A stretch of 64,000 bases of DNA from Rhizobium freirei PRF 81 (GCF_000359745.1 NZ_AQHN01000083.1:124001-188000); one strand, 5' to 3'. Shown: positions 1 through 8,372, counted from the first letter of the stretch. Translations and numbers: made by a program. The notes: generated by a model not told the origin, from the sequence alone.

Positions 1-2
1 CG

Positions 3-80
3 GATGCAGTGGGCAACGCTGAGTTTCTCGCGGCAATGGCGGCAATCCGCGCGGTCCACCGTCGCTTCCATCCGGATTAA
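3..80 (+). pseudogene. 3' end of an unidentified gene cut by the window edge
   Basis: An open frame enters from the left edge and ends at TAA 78-80, giving about 25 residues (ending AAIRAVHRRFHPD). The composition looks like a genuine C-terminus, but it is too short to assign. The next recognisable gene starts about 200 bases downstream on the same strand, and the space between shows no further convincing frame. This may be an intact gene that continues outside the window. Confidence 0.3.
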
Positions 81-283
81 GAGTTGTTGGTTCGCTTTCA
101 CGTCTCAACGCGGTCCACCCTCCCAATCCTGCGCCACGCTTCCATGCGACCAAGCTCGACCGCCGCGGTGGGCTTCTTCGGCCAACCTGAAAGAGGAGAG
201 TGGGGCTGGGGAGAGGGGCGGGGCCGGTCCGTGGAGAGAGGGGCGCCCGGCCAAAATCCTGTTGCCTCTCTGGAGAAAGATCG

Positions 284-706
284 ATGTCGTTATCCGAACT
301 TACCCCCCGTGTTGCCTCCATCGCCCCTGGTGAGCGCCGCCTGGAATTCTTGCCCGGTCTCTTCGGGCGCTCGCTTCTGATCATCGGCGAGAACGCTGTC
401 TACAGCCTGATGGAACGTCTGAGCCCGCTCGACTATCGCGGCGGGTTCTGGGACTTCTACGAGTTTGCGGGACAACCTCTGTTTCTGGCCCCGAGATCGA
501 AATCAAGTCTTCGGATCACCAGCGAGATCACTGGCTTTCAAGGTGAGGTGACGGCGCAAGCCGCGGGGATCATCGCCACGCTTTTTGCCTTCTCCCACCT
601 CTCCTTCCAGCATCAATCCAAGCATCTCGCGGAAGGCTATGGCCGCCTCTGCGCCTATTCGGCCGAGCATCCCGAAGCCTCCGAGATTTTTCAGGCGATC
701 GACTGA
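284..706 (+). CDS. KlcA/ArdB-family antirestriction protein
   Basis: The 140-residue product matches the KlcA/ArdB antirestriction family. Characteristic stretches are RRLEFLPGLFGRSL, the block YSLMERLSPLDYRGGFWDFYE, and a C-terminal FAFSHLSFQHQ segment. Family members are about 140 residues long and relieve type I restriction of incoming plasmid DNA without mimicking DNA charge as ArdA does. I chose ATG 284 because GGAGAAAG lies just upstream and the length then fits the family; a longer in-frame extension from 200 is GC-rich and unconserved. Its position beside DUF5983 and DUF932 genes is typical of rhizobial plasmid establishment regions, where such genes act early after transfer. Confidence 0.8.
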   Translation: MSLSELTPRVASIAPGERRLEFLPGLFGRSLLIIGENAVYSLMERLSPLDYRGGFWDFYEFAGQPLFLAPRSKSSLRITSEITGFQGEVTAQAAGIIATLFAFSHLSFQHQSKHLAEGYGRLCAYSAEHPEASEIFQAID

Positions 707-820
707 AGTGTCGATGTGCGTCCGCCTCGATTGGCGCAACTATCCAGCAACCTGAGCGGATCGATCCGGATGGCCTGCCGTCCAGACGAGCCCTCCCACA
801 ATCCGAAAAGATCGAACCCG

Positions 821-1115
821 ATGACGACATTGGAAAGCCGCACATTCGCGACCATCTCGACATGTCATGTGAGCGCTGCAACCCGGAAGATGCTCGGCAG
901 CACACCCCGCGCGGAATGGCCCTGCGTCGGAGGGAGTTATGCCGACTACGGCTGGTTCTTCTACGTCCATGACGAAAACGCCGGCGAGGGGGACCAGCAC
1001 ATTCCCGACGATCTCTTCGCCGTCATGACATGGGGGCGCCAAAAAAGGGTTCAGCCATGTCCTGCTCGATCGCGATGCAGAGCAGGTCGATGATCTGCCT
1101 TGGCATGACTGGTGA
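821..1115 (+). pseudogene. DUF5983-family protein, frameshifted
   Basis: Translation from ATG 821 gives a DUF5983-like protein (CHVSAATRKML, then SYADYGWFFYVHDE and IPDDLFAVMTWGRQK). At the A6 run 1041-1046 the frame breaks and would end with an unrelated tail at about 1093. One base fewer in that run restores a family-like ending, GFSHVLLDRDAEQVDDLPWHDW, with stop TGA 1113-1115. The restored product is about 97 residues. Function of the family is unknown; it is common on proteobacterial plasmids near antirestriction genes. The break is either a real mutation, a sequencing error in the homopolymer, or (less likely) a programmed slip. Confidence 0.7.
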
Positions 1116-1140
1116 CAGGGCATATCAGCAGTCGTGCTGT

Positions 1141-1464
1141 TTAGCGCAACAGCCGCCGTTCGAGGAAGGAATGCATGTCTCGGCGACCGTCGGCGATGCA
1201 ATAGACGACCACATCCTCTCCGATAATGCGATAGATCATCCGCCATGGTTTGTGGTGCAGTTCCCGATAGTCAGCGATGCCCAGGCCTACAAGTTCCTTT
1301 GGAACATTCCCTCGAGTGGGCAAATCTTCGAGCCCTAGACAGGCTTCCTCGATTTCTCCGAGAATACGTTCGGCTGTCTGGACGTTATCCCGGGTGGCGA
1401 GGAACCGATAGAGATCTTCGAGGTCCCGCTCCGCGTCTTCTGTAAAAAGAACCTGATAGGGCAT
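1141..1464 (-). CDS. RelE/ParE-family toxin
   Basis: The 107-residue product has the compact RelE/ParE fold signature: N-terminal YQVLFTEDAERDLEDLYRFLA, a middle NVPKELVGLGIADYRELHHKPWRMIYRI core, then VYCIADGRRDMHSFLERRLL. ParE relatives poison gyrase and RelE relatives cleave ribosome-bound mRNA; the sequence alone does not decide between them. Its ATG overlaps the stop codon of the upstream antitoxin gene (ATGA at 1463-1466 read on the minus strand), so the two are translationally coupled. The module faces the opposite way to its neighbours and would act as a plasmid addiction system. Confidence 0.85.
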   Translation of the reverse strand: MPYQVLFTEDAERDLEDLYRFLATRDNVQTAERILGEIEEACLGLEDLPTRGNVPKELVGLGIADYRELHHKPWRMIYRIIGEDVVVYCIADGRRDMHSFLERRLLR

Positions 1465-1745
1465 CAGGCTTCGGGTTTTGACAGGCGGGCGCGAAGACGC
1501 GCGAAGGCTTCTCTCGCGGGGCGAACCTTCCCGTCCTCGACCTGCTTGTTGGTCAGGGCAAGCACCTTCAGAAGCGCCAGCGTTTCCTGTGTCTCTTCAT
1601 ATTGCGTGACATCCTGAAGCACGGCTTTTGCCTCGCCATGCAATGTGATCACGACAGGCTTCCGGTCATCGCCAAGCTGGCGAATGACTTCCGGCGCATG
1701 AGCCTTGAGGTAGCTGATGGGCTTGACCTGCTCTGAGAATTTCAT
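1464..1745 (-). CDS. Phd/YefM-family antitoxin
   Basis: This 93-residue protein begins MKFSEQVKPISYLKAHAPEV and continues with PVVITLHGEAKAVLQDVTQYEE, the N-terminal DNA-binding fold of Phd/YefM antitoxins. Its C-terminal half is charged and probably folds on the toxin. ATG at 1743-1745 is preceded by AAGGAGT, a strong ribosome binding site; a longer in-frame reading up to 1931 lacks family similarity. It precedes and overlaps the RelE/ParE gene by four bases. Autorepression of the pair from the 1746-1800 region is expected from the family. Confidence 0.85.
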   Translation of the reverse strand: MKFSEQVKPISYLKAHAPEVIRQLGDDRKPVVITLHGEAKAVLQDVTQYEETQETLALLKVLALTNKQVEDGKVRPAREAFARLRARLSKPEA

Positions 1746-1987
1746 CGATCCGAACTCCTTTTGACCAGAATATAGACCGTTAATGGTCCGACTGGAAGCA
1801 ATTATTGCGCGGCTGCAAGAGGGAGAGGAGGGCAGTTTCGCGGCAGGGCGACTGTTGAAGGCAAAAGGCCATCCGGAACCGCCTGCATCGCTGCGCCAGT
1901 CTGACAGCAAATTATCTACACTTCCCCTCACTAGCCCGTTGCCGCGAAAGCGGTCAGTCGGGCTCCTTCGTTTCAGGAGACTTCATC

Positions 1988-3178
1988 ATGAGCACCATGA
2001 TTTCCAACCCGCGACCGGCATCGTCAGGATTCGAGGTCGATATATCCCGCGGCGAGCGCATCGGCCGCGTTTCGTCGGAATGGTTTTCGCGTCCCGACGA
2101 CGAGCGCTATCTGTCGCTGTCCGATCTGCATCGCGCCGTCAGCGCCAGAACGGAGCGCGCTCACGTCCGCACGGTCGAGACCGCTGAGATCCGCGTCGAG
2201 GCGACCCGCGGCAATGCCGAACGCTTGTCGCTGATCGTGCCAGGCGGGCGCGAGCCGTTGGCCCCGACCCATTGGAGCTACGGTCAACTCTGCAGCCTGG
2301 TCGGCGCACCGGCAAGCTATATGCGCCAACTGCCCGCGCCGCTGGCCGCGATCAATCTCCAGCACGGGTTGCTCGATCACAATGCCGAAATGGTCAAAAC
2401 GCTAGAGATGGACGACGGCCGCGTCGAACTGCGGGCTGTAACCGGCCCGGAATACGGCCGGATCTGGGATAAGGATTTGATCGCCGCCATTATGAACATT
2501 GCAGGCGATGGCACAGGTGATACGATCTGGAAAGTTCCCGGTCTGCTCGACTGGTCGACCATGACCCACGATCCCTTAGTCGACATCACGAAGGATACGA
2601 CGACCCTCTACGCTAGCGACCGCGACATCTTCGTCTTTCTTTGCGACGACACGCATCCGATCGAGGCAGGACGACTGCCGAACGGCGAACCTGATTTGTA
2701 TTTCCGTGGGTTCTACGCCTGGAACTCAGAGGTCGGGTCGAAAACTCTAGGAATTGCGAGCTTTTACCTGCGGGCCGTTTGTGCCAATCGAAACCTCTGG
2801 GGCACCGAAAATTTCGAGGAAATTACGATCCGCCACTCGAAATTCGCCGCACAACGTTTCGCCCACGAAGCGGCACCGGCGTTGACCAATTTCGCCAATT
2901 CCTCGCCCGCCCGGTTTGTCGCCGGCATTCGTGCCGCTCGCGAGCGCATCGTCGCCCGAAACGAGGACGATCGCTCGGAATTCTTGCGAAAGCGCGGCTT
3001 CTCGAAGGCCGAAACCGGCAAGATCATCGAGACCGTCTTGTCCGAGGAGGGCAGGCCGCCCGAGAGCATTTTTGACTTTGTGCAGGGCATCACTGCGCTG
3101 GCGCGGGGAAAGTCGCATCAGGACACCCGGCTCGAACTCGAAGGCAAGGCGAAGAAACTGCTTGAAAGCGCCGCCTGA
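1988..3178 (+). CDS. DUF932-domain plasmid protein
   Basis: A 396-residue soluble protein of the DUF932 family (phage/plasmid-related TIGR03299-like). Visible landmarks are HWSYGQLCSLVGAPASYMRQLP, VELRAVTGPEYGRIWDKDL, RDIFVFLCDDTHPIE, a FRGFYAWNSEVGSKTLGI block and the charged C-terminus with FDFVQGITALARGKSHQDTR. Function is unknown; genes of this family accompany plasmid and phage establishment modules. ATG 1988 follows AGGAGA at a good distance. It is monocistronic here, between the RelE-type module and a small minus-strand gene. Confidence 0.85.
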   Translation: MSTMISNPRPASSGFEVDISRGERIGRVSSEWFSRPDDERYLSLSDLHRAVSARTERAHVRTVETAEIRVEATRGNAERLSLIVPGGREPLAPTHWSYGQLCSLVGAPASYMRQLPAPLAAINLQHGLLDHNAEMVKTLEMDDGRVELRAVTGPEYGRIWDKDLIAAIMNIAGDGTGDTIWKVPGLLDWSTMTHDPLVDITKDTTTLYASDRDIFVFLCDDTHPIEAGRLPNGEPDLYFRGFYAWNSEVGSKTLGIASFYLRAVCANRNLWGTENFEEITIRHSKFAAQRFAHEAAPALTNFANSSPARFVAGIRAARERIVARNEDDRSEFLRKRGFSKAETGKIIETVLSEEGRPPESIFDFVQGITALARGKSHQDTRLELEGKAKKLLESAA

Positions 3179-3324
3179 CCGCCGGCTCGGCTCGCATGCG
3201 AAGCAGGAAGCCTATATCGCGGGCCTCCAGGCGACGCGATATTTCTACCTGGATGGGTGGTTCCCAAGCCGGTGTAAGACGTAATCAAGCACTGATTTCG
3301 GCGCCACTCTCTTCCGCCGCTGCT

Positions 3325-3513
3325 TCAGCGCCTGGCAGGCGCGGGGGTATCATCCTCGCCAGTCGCCTGTTCGGCGGCGACCTGATAGCCAGCTGCTTTC
3401 AGATCGACCTTTTCCCAGATCGACGGTTCTCGCCGGGACAGGCGACGCCGGTTCTTGATCTCCACGACGAACGGATTCTTCTCAGGTTTCATGGCAATCC
3501 ACTGCACAGACAA
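3325..3513 (-). CDS. Small conserved-looking basic protein
   Basis: A short frame encodes up to 62 residues, including the phrase KNPFVVEIKNRRRLSRREPSIWEKVDL. I remember similar short proteins with an NPFVVEIK..RR...SIW motif near rhizobial plasmid genes, but I cannot name a family. The start is uncertain: TTG 3513, GTG 3507 and ATG 3492 are all in frame and none has a clear ribosome binding site. The product is basic and soluble. No function is proposed. Confidence 0.4.
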   Translation of the reverse strand: MSVQWIAMKPEKNPFVVEIKNRRRLSRREPSIWEKVDLKAAGYQVAAEQATGEDDTPAPARR

Positions 3514-3583
3514 AGCTTTGAGAAGGTAGAGGTGCTCTTATTCACTCCGTTCTGTCAACGCCGCCAATCGGCGCATTTGCGAA

Positions 3584-4774
3584 TCAAGGCAGGCGGGGGA
3601 TTTCGCCTTCGGCCACCCGCCAGACCCAGGGTGTAATTTCGGGCCGTGTCTCGATCATGTCCGCAAGCGCTTGCTCATAATCGTCTCCGGCGCTTGCCGG
3701 CACGATGAACATGGCGATGGGAGCCGGTTTCTGTTCCGGCAATGTCACCGACACGATCGGCGCATCGCGTGGCAGATTGAAACGCAATCCTTTGACGCTC
3801 TTTCGCTTGAGGTGGCTCAATTTTTCCAGAAGCCGCAGCTCGTGAATATCCTCGAACGGCAGCCAGTGCTCGTTGACCACCATCAGCGCGACCTCTTCGA
3901 CCGTTGCAATGCCGGCGGCTGAGACGCCGAAGGTGGCGATAACGATCAGATGGAATGCCTCGTTCGCGCGCCACAGTTCGAGCTCTGTCTCATAGCGGGC
4001 AGCGAGCCGCCGCCATGCGCCCTCCTCGATCACCAGCGGAAAGGGCATATGCCGCACGATGATCCTCTGGCCCTCACGTGCGGCGGAAAACTCCTTCACT
4101 TCGGCCACAGTAATCATCAGCTTGCGCGGACCCGAGCCGGTAGCCTGCACGTCCTTGAGCGCCGCAGCGCGCCGTGCGGCGATCCCATCCTTGTCCTCGC
4201 CATGAAACACTTCCGGCACGAAGAGCATCTCGCCCAAAGCAGCGCCTCTCGCCGTCATCTGTGCCGCGGCATTGAGAATGCTTGCGCGCACGCGGCCCCA
4301 GCCGCGCTTGCCTGACCAGGTCGAACGCCATTCGGTCAATTCGCCCGCTTCCCACAGATAATGCAGCATCGCCCGCAGCGACAGTTTCCTGGGGTCGCTA
4401 CGAATGCCATGCTCGGTCGTCTCGGCCGATGCGCTGGGCGCAGCGCGAGATCCGCGCTTGGTCAGCGAAAAGTCCAGCTTCAGTTCGGCCTTGCCACTCG
4501 CATCGATCTGGATCGCGCTGCCGATCAGCGGGCCAAGGCCGGAAAGCTCATAGGGAGGCTCATAAGAGGGGCAGGCGGCATCGTGACCGCGCCCCGACAG
4601 TGGCATCCGCTTGATGAGATACTGGTCTTCGACCCGCGCGATATACATCGGCGTCGGCGACTCCTTGCACATGCACATCGGCCGCAGTCGTTGCTCGTAA
4701 GCCTGCGGGAGGAATGCCTGCAGATCAGGTGAGGATTCCTCGAACACCCGATCGCCTATCTTGAATGTTCGCAT
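3584..4774 (-). CDS. DUF1173-family protein
   Basis: The 396-residue product matches DUF1173. It starts MRTFKIGDRVFEE, contains a Cys-rich stretch RPMCMCKESPTPMYIARVE followed by GRGHDAACPSYEPPYELSGLG, and ends with ITPWVWRVAEGEIPRLP. The conserved CxC and C(P)SY cysteines suggest a metal site, which is inference. An adjacent GTG at 4775-4777 is an alternative start; GGGAG lies upstream of both. Family members are typical rhizobial plasmid cargo of unknown role. It diverges from the DUF6117/Toprim operon across about 300 bases. Confidence 0.8.
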   Translation of the reverse strand: MRTFKIGDRVFEESSPDLQAFLPQAYEQRLRPMCMCKESPTPMYIARVEDQYLIKRMPLSGRGHDAACPSYEPPYELSGLGPLIGSAIQIDASGKAELKLDFSLTKRGSRAAPSASAETTEHGIRSDPRKLSLRAMLHYLWEAGELTEWRSTWSGKRGWGRVRASILNAAAQMTARGAALGEMLFVPEVFHGEDKDGIAARRAAALKDVQATGSGPRKLMITVAEVKEFSAAREGQRIIVRHMPFPLVIEEGAWRRLAARYETELELWRANEAFHLIVIATFGVSAAGIATVEEVALMVVNEHWLPFEDIHELRLLEKLSHLKRKSVKGLRFNLPRDAPIVSVTLPEQKPAPIAMFIVPASAGDDYEQALADMIETRPEITPWVWRVAEGEIPRLP

Positions 4775-5040
4775 CACAATTCTCCCAGTTCCTTGGTCAA
4801 AGCTACACGGCCACGATGCGTTTTACTACCGTATATTAGTCAGTAAAAATCCAGTGCGCTGCGGAAACCCACACGGGGAGCCTCAATTCTGCCCAGGACC
4901 AGGCTGTGAAGAGGACGCGCCGGCACTGGGCGGCGGAGGGAGAGATCGGCCGCAGAAGACTAGGCGAGTCGGGCTGAAGGAGAGGCTTCCGCCTGCCGGT
5001 TGGACGGTTTCTTCCGACTACTCGAATTGTTCGCCTGCTC

Positions 5041-5062
5041 GCCCGGCGTAAGCCGGGCTTTT
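5041..5062 (+). terminator. Leader hairpin with T-tract upstream of the DUF6117 gene
   Basis: GCCCGGC (5041-5047) and GCCGGGC (5052-5058) form a perfect 7-bp stem closed by the GNRA-type tetraloop GTAA, followed by TTTT. This has the form of an intrinsic terminator, yet it lies only 8 bases before the AGGAGG of the downstream gene. It may be an attenuator in the leader or the terminator of an upstream transcript. The rest of 4778-5040 holds the divergent promoter region and no convincing gene. Confidence 0.6.
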
Positions 5063-5081
5063 CCCGCTTGAGGAGGATAGT

Positions 5082-5660
5082 ATGGCAATACCTGGCTACG
5101 TACAGACCAACTTTCAGACGCTGCTGCGTGCAGCCACAGACGGCAACCTCGCGCTCATGGAGTGCCTGGATTCCCGAACGCAGGAACCTCGCTATGTCCT
5201 GTGTGCCGTCGGGCACGACGGTACGGACCGTGTCTTCACACCCTTTGGGCATTTGATCGGCGGGAACCCTTACGAGGCCTATTTCCCGCCGGACCCTGAT
5301 GATCCACGGGGTTTTCTAACGGCGGCTCAGGCAGTATCCGTCAGCTGCCGACGATGGAGAGGGCGTCGATGCAGATCCGACGTAAGCCCCGAGGTGTGGC
5401 AATCGCTGCTTGGCGGTTCCTCTGTTGTCGCGCTCGCCGGCGACATGACGCTCCGGCGTGTCAGGGTGATGAATGACTATCGCATTGAGCTCGTCGGCTT
5501 TACCGATGGCATGCGCGACAGGCTTCGATCCTTCGGTCTGTTTTCCGAAATGATCGCCTGGAAGGGCCGCTTCCTCATCCCGGCCTCGGATGACGGGCAG
5601 GCGGTCCTGTCGCGCCTGATCGAACGCCATCGCATTGTCGATGTCGCCGGCCGGGGGTGA
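5082..5660 (+). CDS. Chimeric ORF: DUF6117 N-terminus joined to a Strawberry-notch helicase C-terminus
   Basis: Residues 1 to about 72 (MAIPGYVQTNFQTLLRAATDG through VFTPFGHLIGGNPYEAY) match the small DUF6117 family of rhizobial plasmids. From about residue 100 the sequence changes to SPEVWQSLLGGSSVVALAGD, then TLRRVRVMNDYRIELVGFTD and RDRLRSFGLFSEMIAWKGRF. That resembles the C-terminal end of the ~1400-residue Strawberry-notch-type NTPase that usually lies between DUF6117 and Toprim genes. The simplest reading is a deletion of some 4 kb that fused the two. The join (residues ~75-100, SCRRWRGRRCRS) is low in family character. AGGAGG precedes ATG 5082. The product is probably not functional as a helicase. 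Confidence 0.65.
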   Translation: MAIPGYVQTNFQTLLRAATDGNLALMECLDSRTQEPRYVLCAVGHDGTDRVFTPFGHLIGGNPYEAYFPPDPDDPRGFLTAAQAVSVSCRRWRGRRCRSDVSPEVWQSLLGGSSVVALAGDMTLRRVRVMNDYRIELVGFTDGMRDRLRSFGLFSEMIAWKGRFLIPASDDGQAVLSRLIERHRIVDVAGRG

Positions 5661-6718
5661 CCGCGATGTTATCGGCCTCAGAACTTGCCGACCGCCTCGC
5701 GCGCGATGCCGAGGCGGTCTGCCGTCATTACCTCTCCGCCGGCCGCCGGGCCGGCAACTACTGGATCGTTGGCGATACCGCCAACAGCAAGGGTAAATCG
5801 CTCTATGTGCATCTCTCCGGCCCGCGGGCCGGACGGTGGGCTGATGCGGCGACAGCGGAGTATGGCGATTTGCTCGACCTTGTGCGGGAGACTTGCGGGC
5901 TGGTCGACTTCCGCGATGTTGCGGATGAGGCCCGGCGTTTCCTGAACGAACCACGGGTCAGCCCGGCCCAATCCGTTCCGGCGGCGTCCCGTAGGAGCGA
6001 TGCTCATGTCGACCCGCTGGTCGATAGACCGGCTGGCGAGCGCGCGAAGCGTCTCTTCCAGATGGCGCAGCCGCTCGGCGCCACGCTGGCCGACAGCTAC
6101 TTGCGCCAGCGCGGCATTCTGCGCGCAGCACTGCACCCAGCGCTTCGCTTCCATCCCTCATGTTACTATCGGGAGCTCAAGACCGACGAGACGCACATCC
6201 TGCCCGCACTGGTCGCCGCAGTCACTGATCCCTTTGGTGAGATCACCGGTGTCCATCGCACCTGGCTCGATCCCGATGGAGACAGCAAGGCGAAGATCGA
6301 TGATCCCCGCCGTGCGCTCGGCGGGCTGGTTGGCAACGCAGTGCGCTTTCGCTTTCCGACCCGTGGCCCGGTGCCTGTCATGGTCGCGGGCGAAGGTCTA
6401 GAAAGCATCCTGTCGCTCGCGCACGTCATGCCCGGTATGCCGATGGTCTCGGCGCTGACGGCCAATCACCTCGCAGCCTTTCGCCCGCCAAACGGATGCC
6501 TACGCCTGTACGTGGCCGCCGACGCTGATGCGGCCGGCCGGCATGGCATCGAGGGGCTGAGCCGCCACGCGCAGTCGCTCGGCATCCTGCCGCTCGTGTT
6601 GACCCCCGAGCTTGGCGACTTCAACGAGGATCTGCGCCGGCTTGGTCCTGGCCGGCTGATCGCAAATCTCAGCGCCCAGCTCGCACCTGAGGACGCTCAG
6701 ACCGTTCTGTCCGTGTGA
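5657..6718 (+). CDS. Toprim-domain (DUF7146) plasmid primase-like protein
   Basis: The 353-residue protein has an N-terminal zinc-finger-like region without obvious cysteines (NYWIVGDTANSKGKSLYVHL, residues ~35-55), a central DUF7146-like region (YLRQRGIL...LRFHPSCYY, ~147-170), and a C-terminal Toprim domain. The Toprim core is seen as VMVAGEGLESILSL and LYVAADADAAGRHG, which supply the Glu and Asp-x-Asp metal ligands. Family members are linked to plasmid or phage priming. GTG 5657 overlaps the preceding stop codon; ATG 5666 is an alternative. It would originally have been coupled to the helicase whose remnant lies upstream. Confidence 0.8.
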   Translation: MTAMLSASELADRLARDAEAVCRHYLSAGRRAGNYWIVGDTANSKGKSLYVHLSGPRAGRWADAATAEYGDLLDLVRETCGLVDFRDVADEARRFLNEPRVSPAQSVPAASRRSDAHVDPLVDRPAGERAKRLFQMAQPLGATLADSYLRQRGILRAALHPALRFHPSCYYRELKTDETHILPALVAAVTDPFGEITGVHRTWLDPDGDSKAKIDDPRRALGGLVGNAVRFRFPTRGPVPVMVAGEGLESILSLAHVMPGMPMVSALTANHLAAFRPPNGCLRLYVAADADAAGRHGIEGLSRHAQSLGILPLVLTPELGDFNEDLRRLGPGRLIANLSAQLAPEDAQTVLSV

Positions 6719-7097
6719 TGCTGCCGGGAAGGGAGGACAGGCGCGAGGGCGGCCTTGTGGGAACGCCGGTCCCCTGCCGGTCACCGTTCGGATGGCGCGC
6801 GCCCGCGCGCCTGCCGAGAGGCGACCCCTTACCATGCGGCGGTCGGGCCTTCAGCGGGTCGGTCAGGTTTCTTCCCCGCGCCGGCTTTTCCGCGCATCGG
6901 CTTGCTGCGAAAACCGGTCCCCGCTTTTCGGGCCGATGCGGCAGCCGGCGCTCCTCGCGGGACAAGAAACCCTCCCTCAACCGCCCGGCGCTCAGGCTGG
7001 GCCGCTTCGCTGCGCTCGCGGTTCCGGCCCGCCCGCCGCCTGGACAGGGATCGCCGTCAGGCCGCGAGAGGCGCGGCCCAAACCGACGGAGACCATC
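6719..7097 (+). other. GC-rich intergenic spacer
   Basis: This 379-base spacer between the Toprim and DUF2493 genes is very GC-rich and has long shadow frames on both strands, none with family-like sequence. It ends with a GGAGACC ribosome binding site for the DUF2493 gene. I see no repeat or hairpin in it that I would defend. Confidence 0.5.
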
Positions 7098-8039
7098 ATG
7101 AACCTGACGCTTCCCATCGACGACACCTTCGAGCCCCACCACGCGTCTTCCCCGACCGACCGCGTCATCTACGAGATACAAGTCTTTGGCTACCGCCCGT
7201 TCCAGGACGAGCCGGATCCGAGACCGTTGCCCGAGGAGCCGACGGTCCAGTCGGCGCTGACCACGATGTTCGACGCCCTGTTCGAGATGCTCGGCGACAC
7301 GCGGCTGGAGCCCGATCTCGAGGACCTTCTCTGGTCGACGGTCAATCTCTTCCACCGCGCCGGCGAGCGCATCCAGCGCGAGCTTCAGCGCAACGAGGAT
7401 GCGCAGCGTACCGGCCAGCGCGAGCAGGACGGCTCGGAGGTCAAGAGCGTCGAGCTCGAGCGCCTGATCGCTGAAGGCATCACGCTTCTCGAACGCCGCA
7501 ACGCCTTCGAATTCATGCGCGACTATGCTGCCGACCTCTTCGAGGCTGAGACTGGATCGGCTTGGCGGCCGCGCACCGGCTCGAAGGTCAACCACGCCAA
7601 CATGACCGCGGCGATGATTGACTCCAGAGATTTCCTCTCTGCCCGCCGGCACGCCGAAAACACAGTGCTGATCCCGGCCGGCACGAAGATCGCTTTTGGC
7701 GGCGGCATGGACTATAACGATCATGATCGGATCTGGGCCGCTCTCGACAAGGCCCATGCCAAGCACGCAGATATGATCCTACTGCACGGCGGCTCGCCGA
7801 AAGGCGCCGAACGCATCGCGGCCTGCTGGGCGGAGGCCCGCAAGGTCACCCAGATTGCGTTCAAGCCCGACTGGAACAAGCACGCAAAGGCTGCCCCATT
7901 CCGGCGCAACGATGAGATGCTTTCGGTCATGCCATCAGGCGTCATCGTCTTCCCGGGTTCCGGCATCACCGACAACCTTCGCGACAAGGCCCGTCGGTTG
8001 GGCATCAATGTCTGGGAACTCAAGGGAGATGGCGCGTGA
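7098..8039 (+). CDS. DUF2493-domain protein (SLOG-like)
   Basis: The 313-residue protein starts MNLTLPIDDTFEPHHASSPTD. An N-terminal acidic helical region (~1-170) precedes a DUF2493 domain at about 195-313. The domain is recognised from KIAFGGGMDYNDHDRIWAALD, ADMILLHGGSPKGAERIAACWA, a conserved AFKPDWNKHAKAAPFRRNDEM and VIVFPGSGITDNL. DUF2493 is a Rossmann-like member of the SLOG/YspA group, thought to bind nucleotide-derived ligands. ATG 7098 has GGAG six bases upstream. In-frame sequence upstream of that start is GC-rich filler. This gene type commonly follows Toprim genes on rhizobial plasmids. Confidence 0.8.
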   Translation: MNLTLPIDDTFEPHHASSPTDRVIYEIQVFGYRPFQDEPDPRPLPEEPTVQSALTTMFDALFEMLGDTRLEPDLEDLLWSTVNLFHRAGERIQRELQRNEDAQRTGQREQDGSEVKSVELERLIAEGITLLERRNAFEFMRDYAADLFEAETGSAWRPRTGSKVNHANMTAAMIDSRDFLSARRHAENTVLIPAGTKIAFGGGMDYNDHDRIWAALDKAHAKHADMILLHGGSPKGAERIAACWAEARKVTQIAFKPDWNKHAKAAPFRRNDEMLSVMPSGVIVFPGSGITDNLRDKARRLGINVWELKGDGA

Positions 8040-8054
8040 GCGCCGTTTTCTTGT

Positions 8055-8081
8055 AAATCTGGAAAATCTGGAAAATCTGGA
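8055..8081 (+). repeat. Three perfect 9-bp tandem repeats (AAATCTGGA)
   Basis: AAATCTGGA occurs three times head to tail at 8055-8063, 8064-8072 and 8073-8081. The array ends 30 bases before the antitoxin start at 8112, so it lies in the leader or promoter of the toxin-antitoxin module. It could be an iterated binding site for the Phd-type antitoxin, or simply slipped-strand expansion. Confidence 0.7.
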
Positions 8082-8111
8082 TATTATGGAGATCGATGAA
8101 GGAGCAAGGCT

Positions 8112-8372
8112 ATGCGGCAATTCACAACAGGTGATCTCAACAAGCAGGTGGGCGACGTCACCGACGCCGCTGCACGCGAACCCGTCGTGCTCACCAAGCA
8201 CCGGAAACCCCGTTTTGTCTTGATGAGCTATGAGCACTACAAGCGCATGCGCACCGGTGGTGACCCGCGCCAAGCCTATGACGTTTCCGAGATGCCGGAG
8301 GAGCACCGCGAGCTTTTTCTGGCAGAGATCGACCGACTGGCGCGCGGCGAGGGCTACGACGATGAGCCGTGA
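8112..8372 (+). CDS. Phd/YefM-family antitoxin
   Basis: An 86-residue protein starting MRQFTTGDLNKQVGDVTDAA and continuing PVVLTKHRKPRFVLMSYEHYKRM, the standard Phd/YefM N-terminal domain. The acidic C-terminus (MPEEHRELFLAEIDRLARG) is the likely toxin-binding tail. ATG 8112 follows AAGGAGCAAGGCT. Its last codons overlap the start of the next gene (ATG 8362), so the pair is translationally coupled. Confidence 0.85.
   Translation: MRQFTTGDLNKQVGDVTDAAAREPVVLTKHRKPRFVLMSYEHYKRMRTGGDPRQAYDVSEMPEEHRELFLAEIDRLARGEGYDDEP

Noticed and set aside
6755..7474. Long GC-rich open frame overlapping the DUF2493 gene
   Set aside because: Arg/Pro/Ala-rich composition is typical of a shadow frame; the 7098-8039 frame has clear domain matches.
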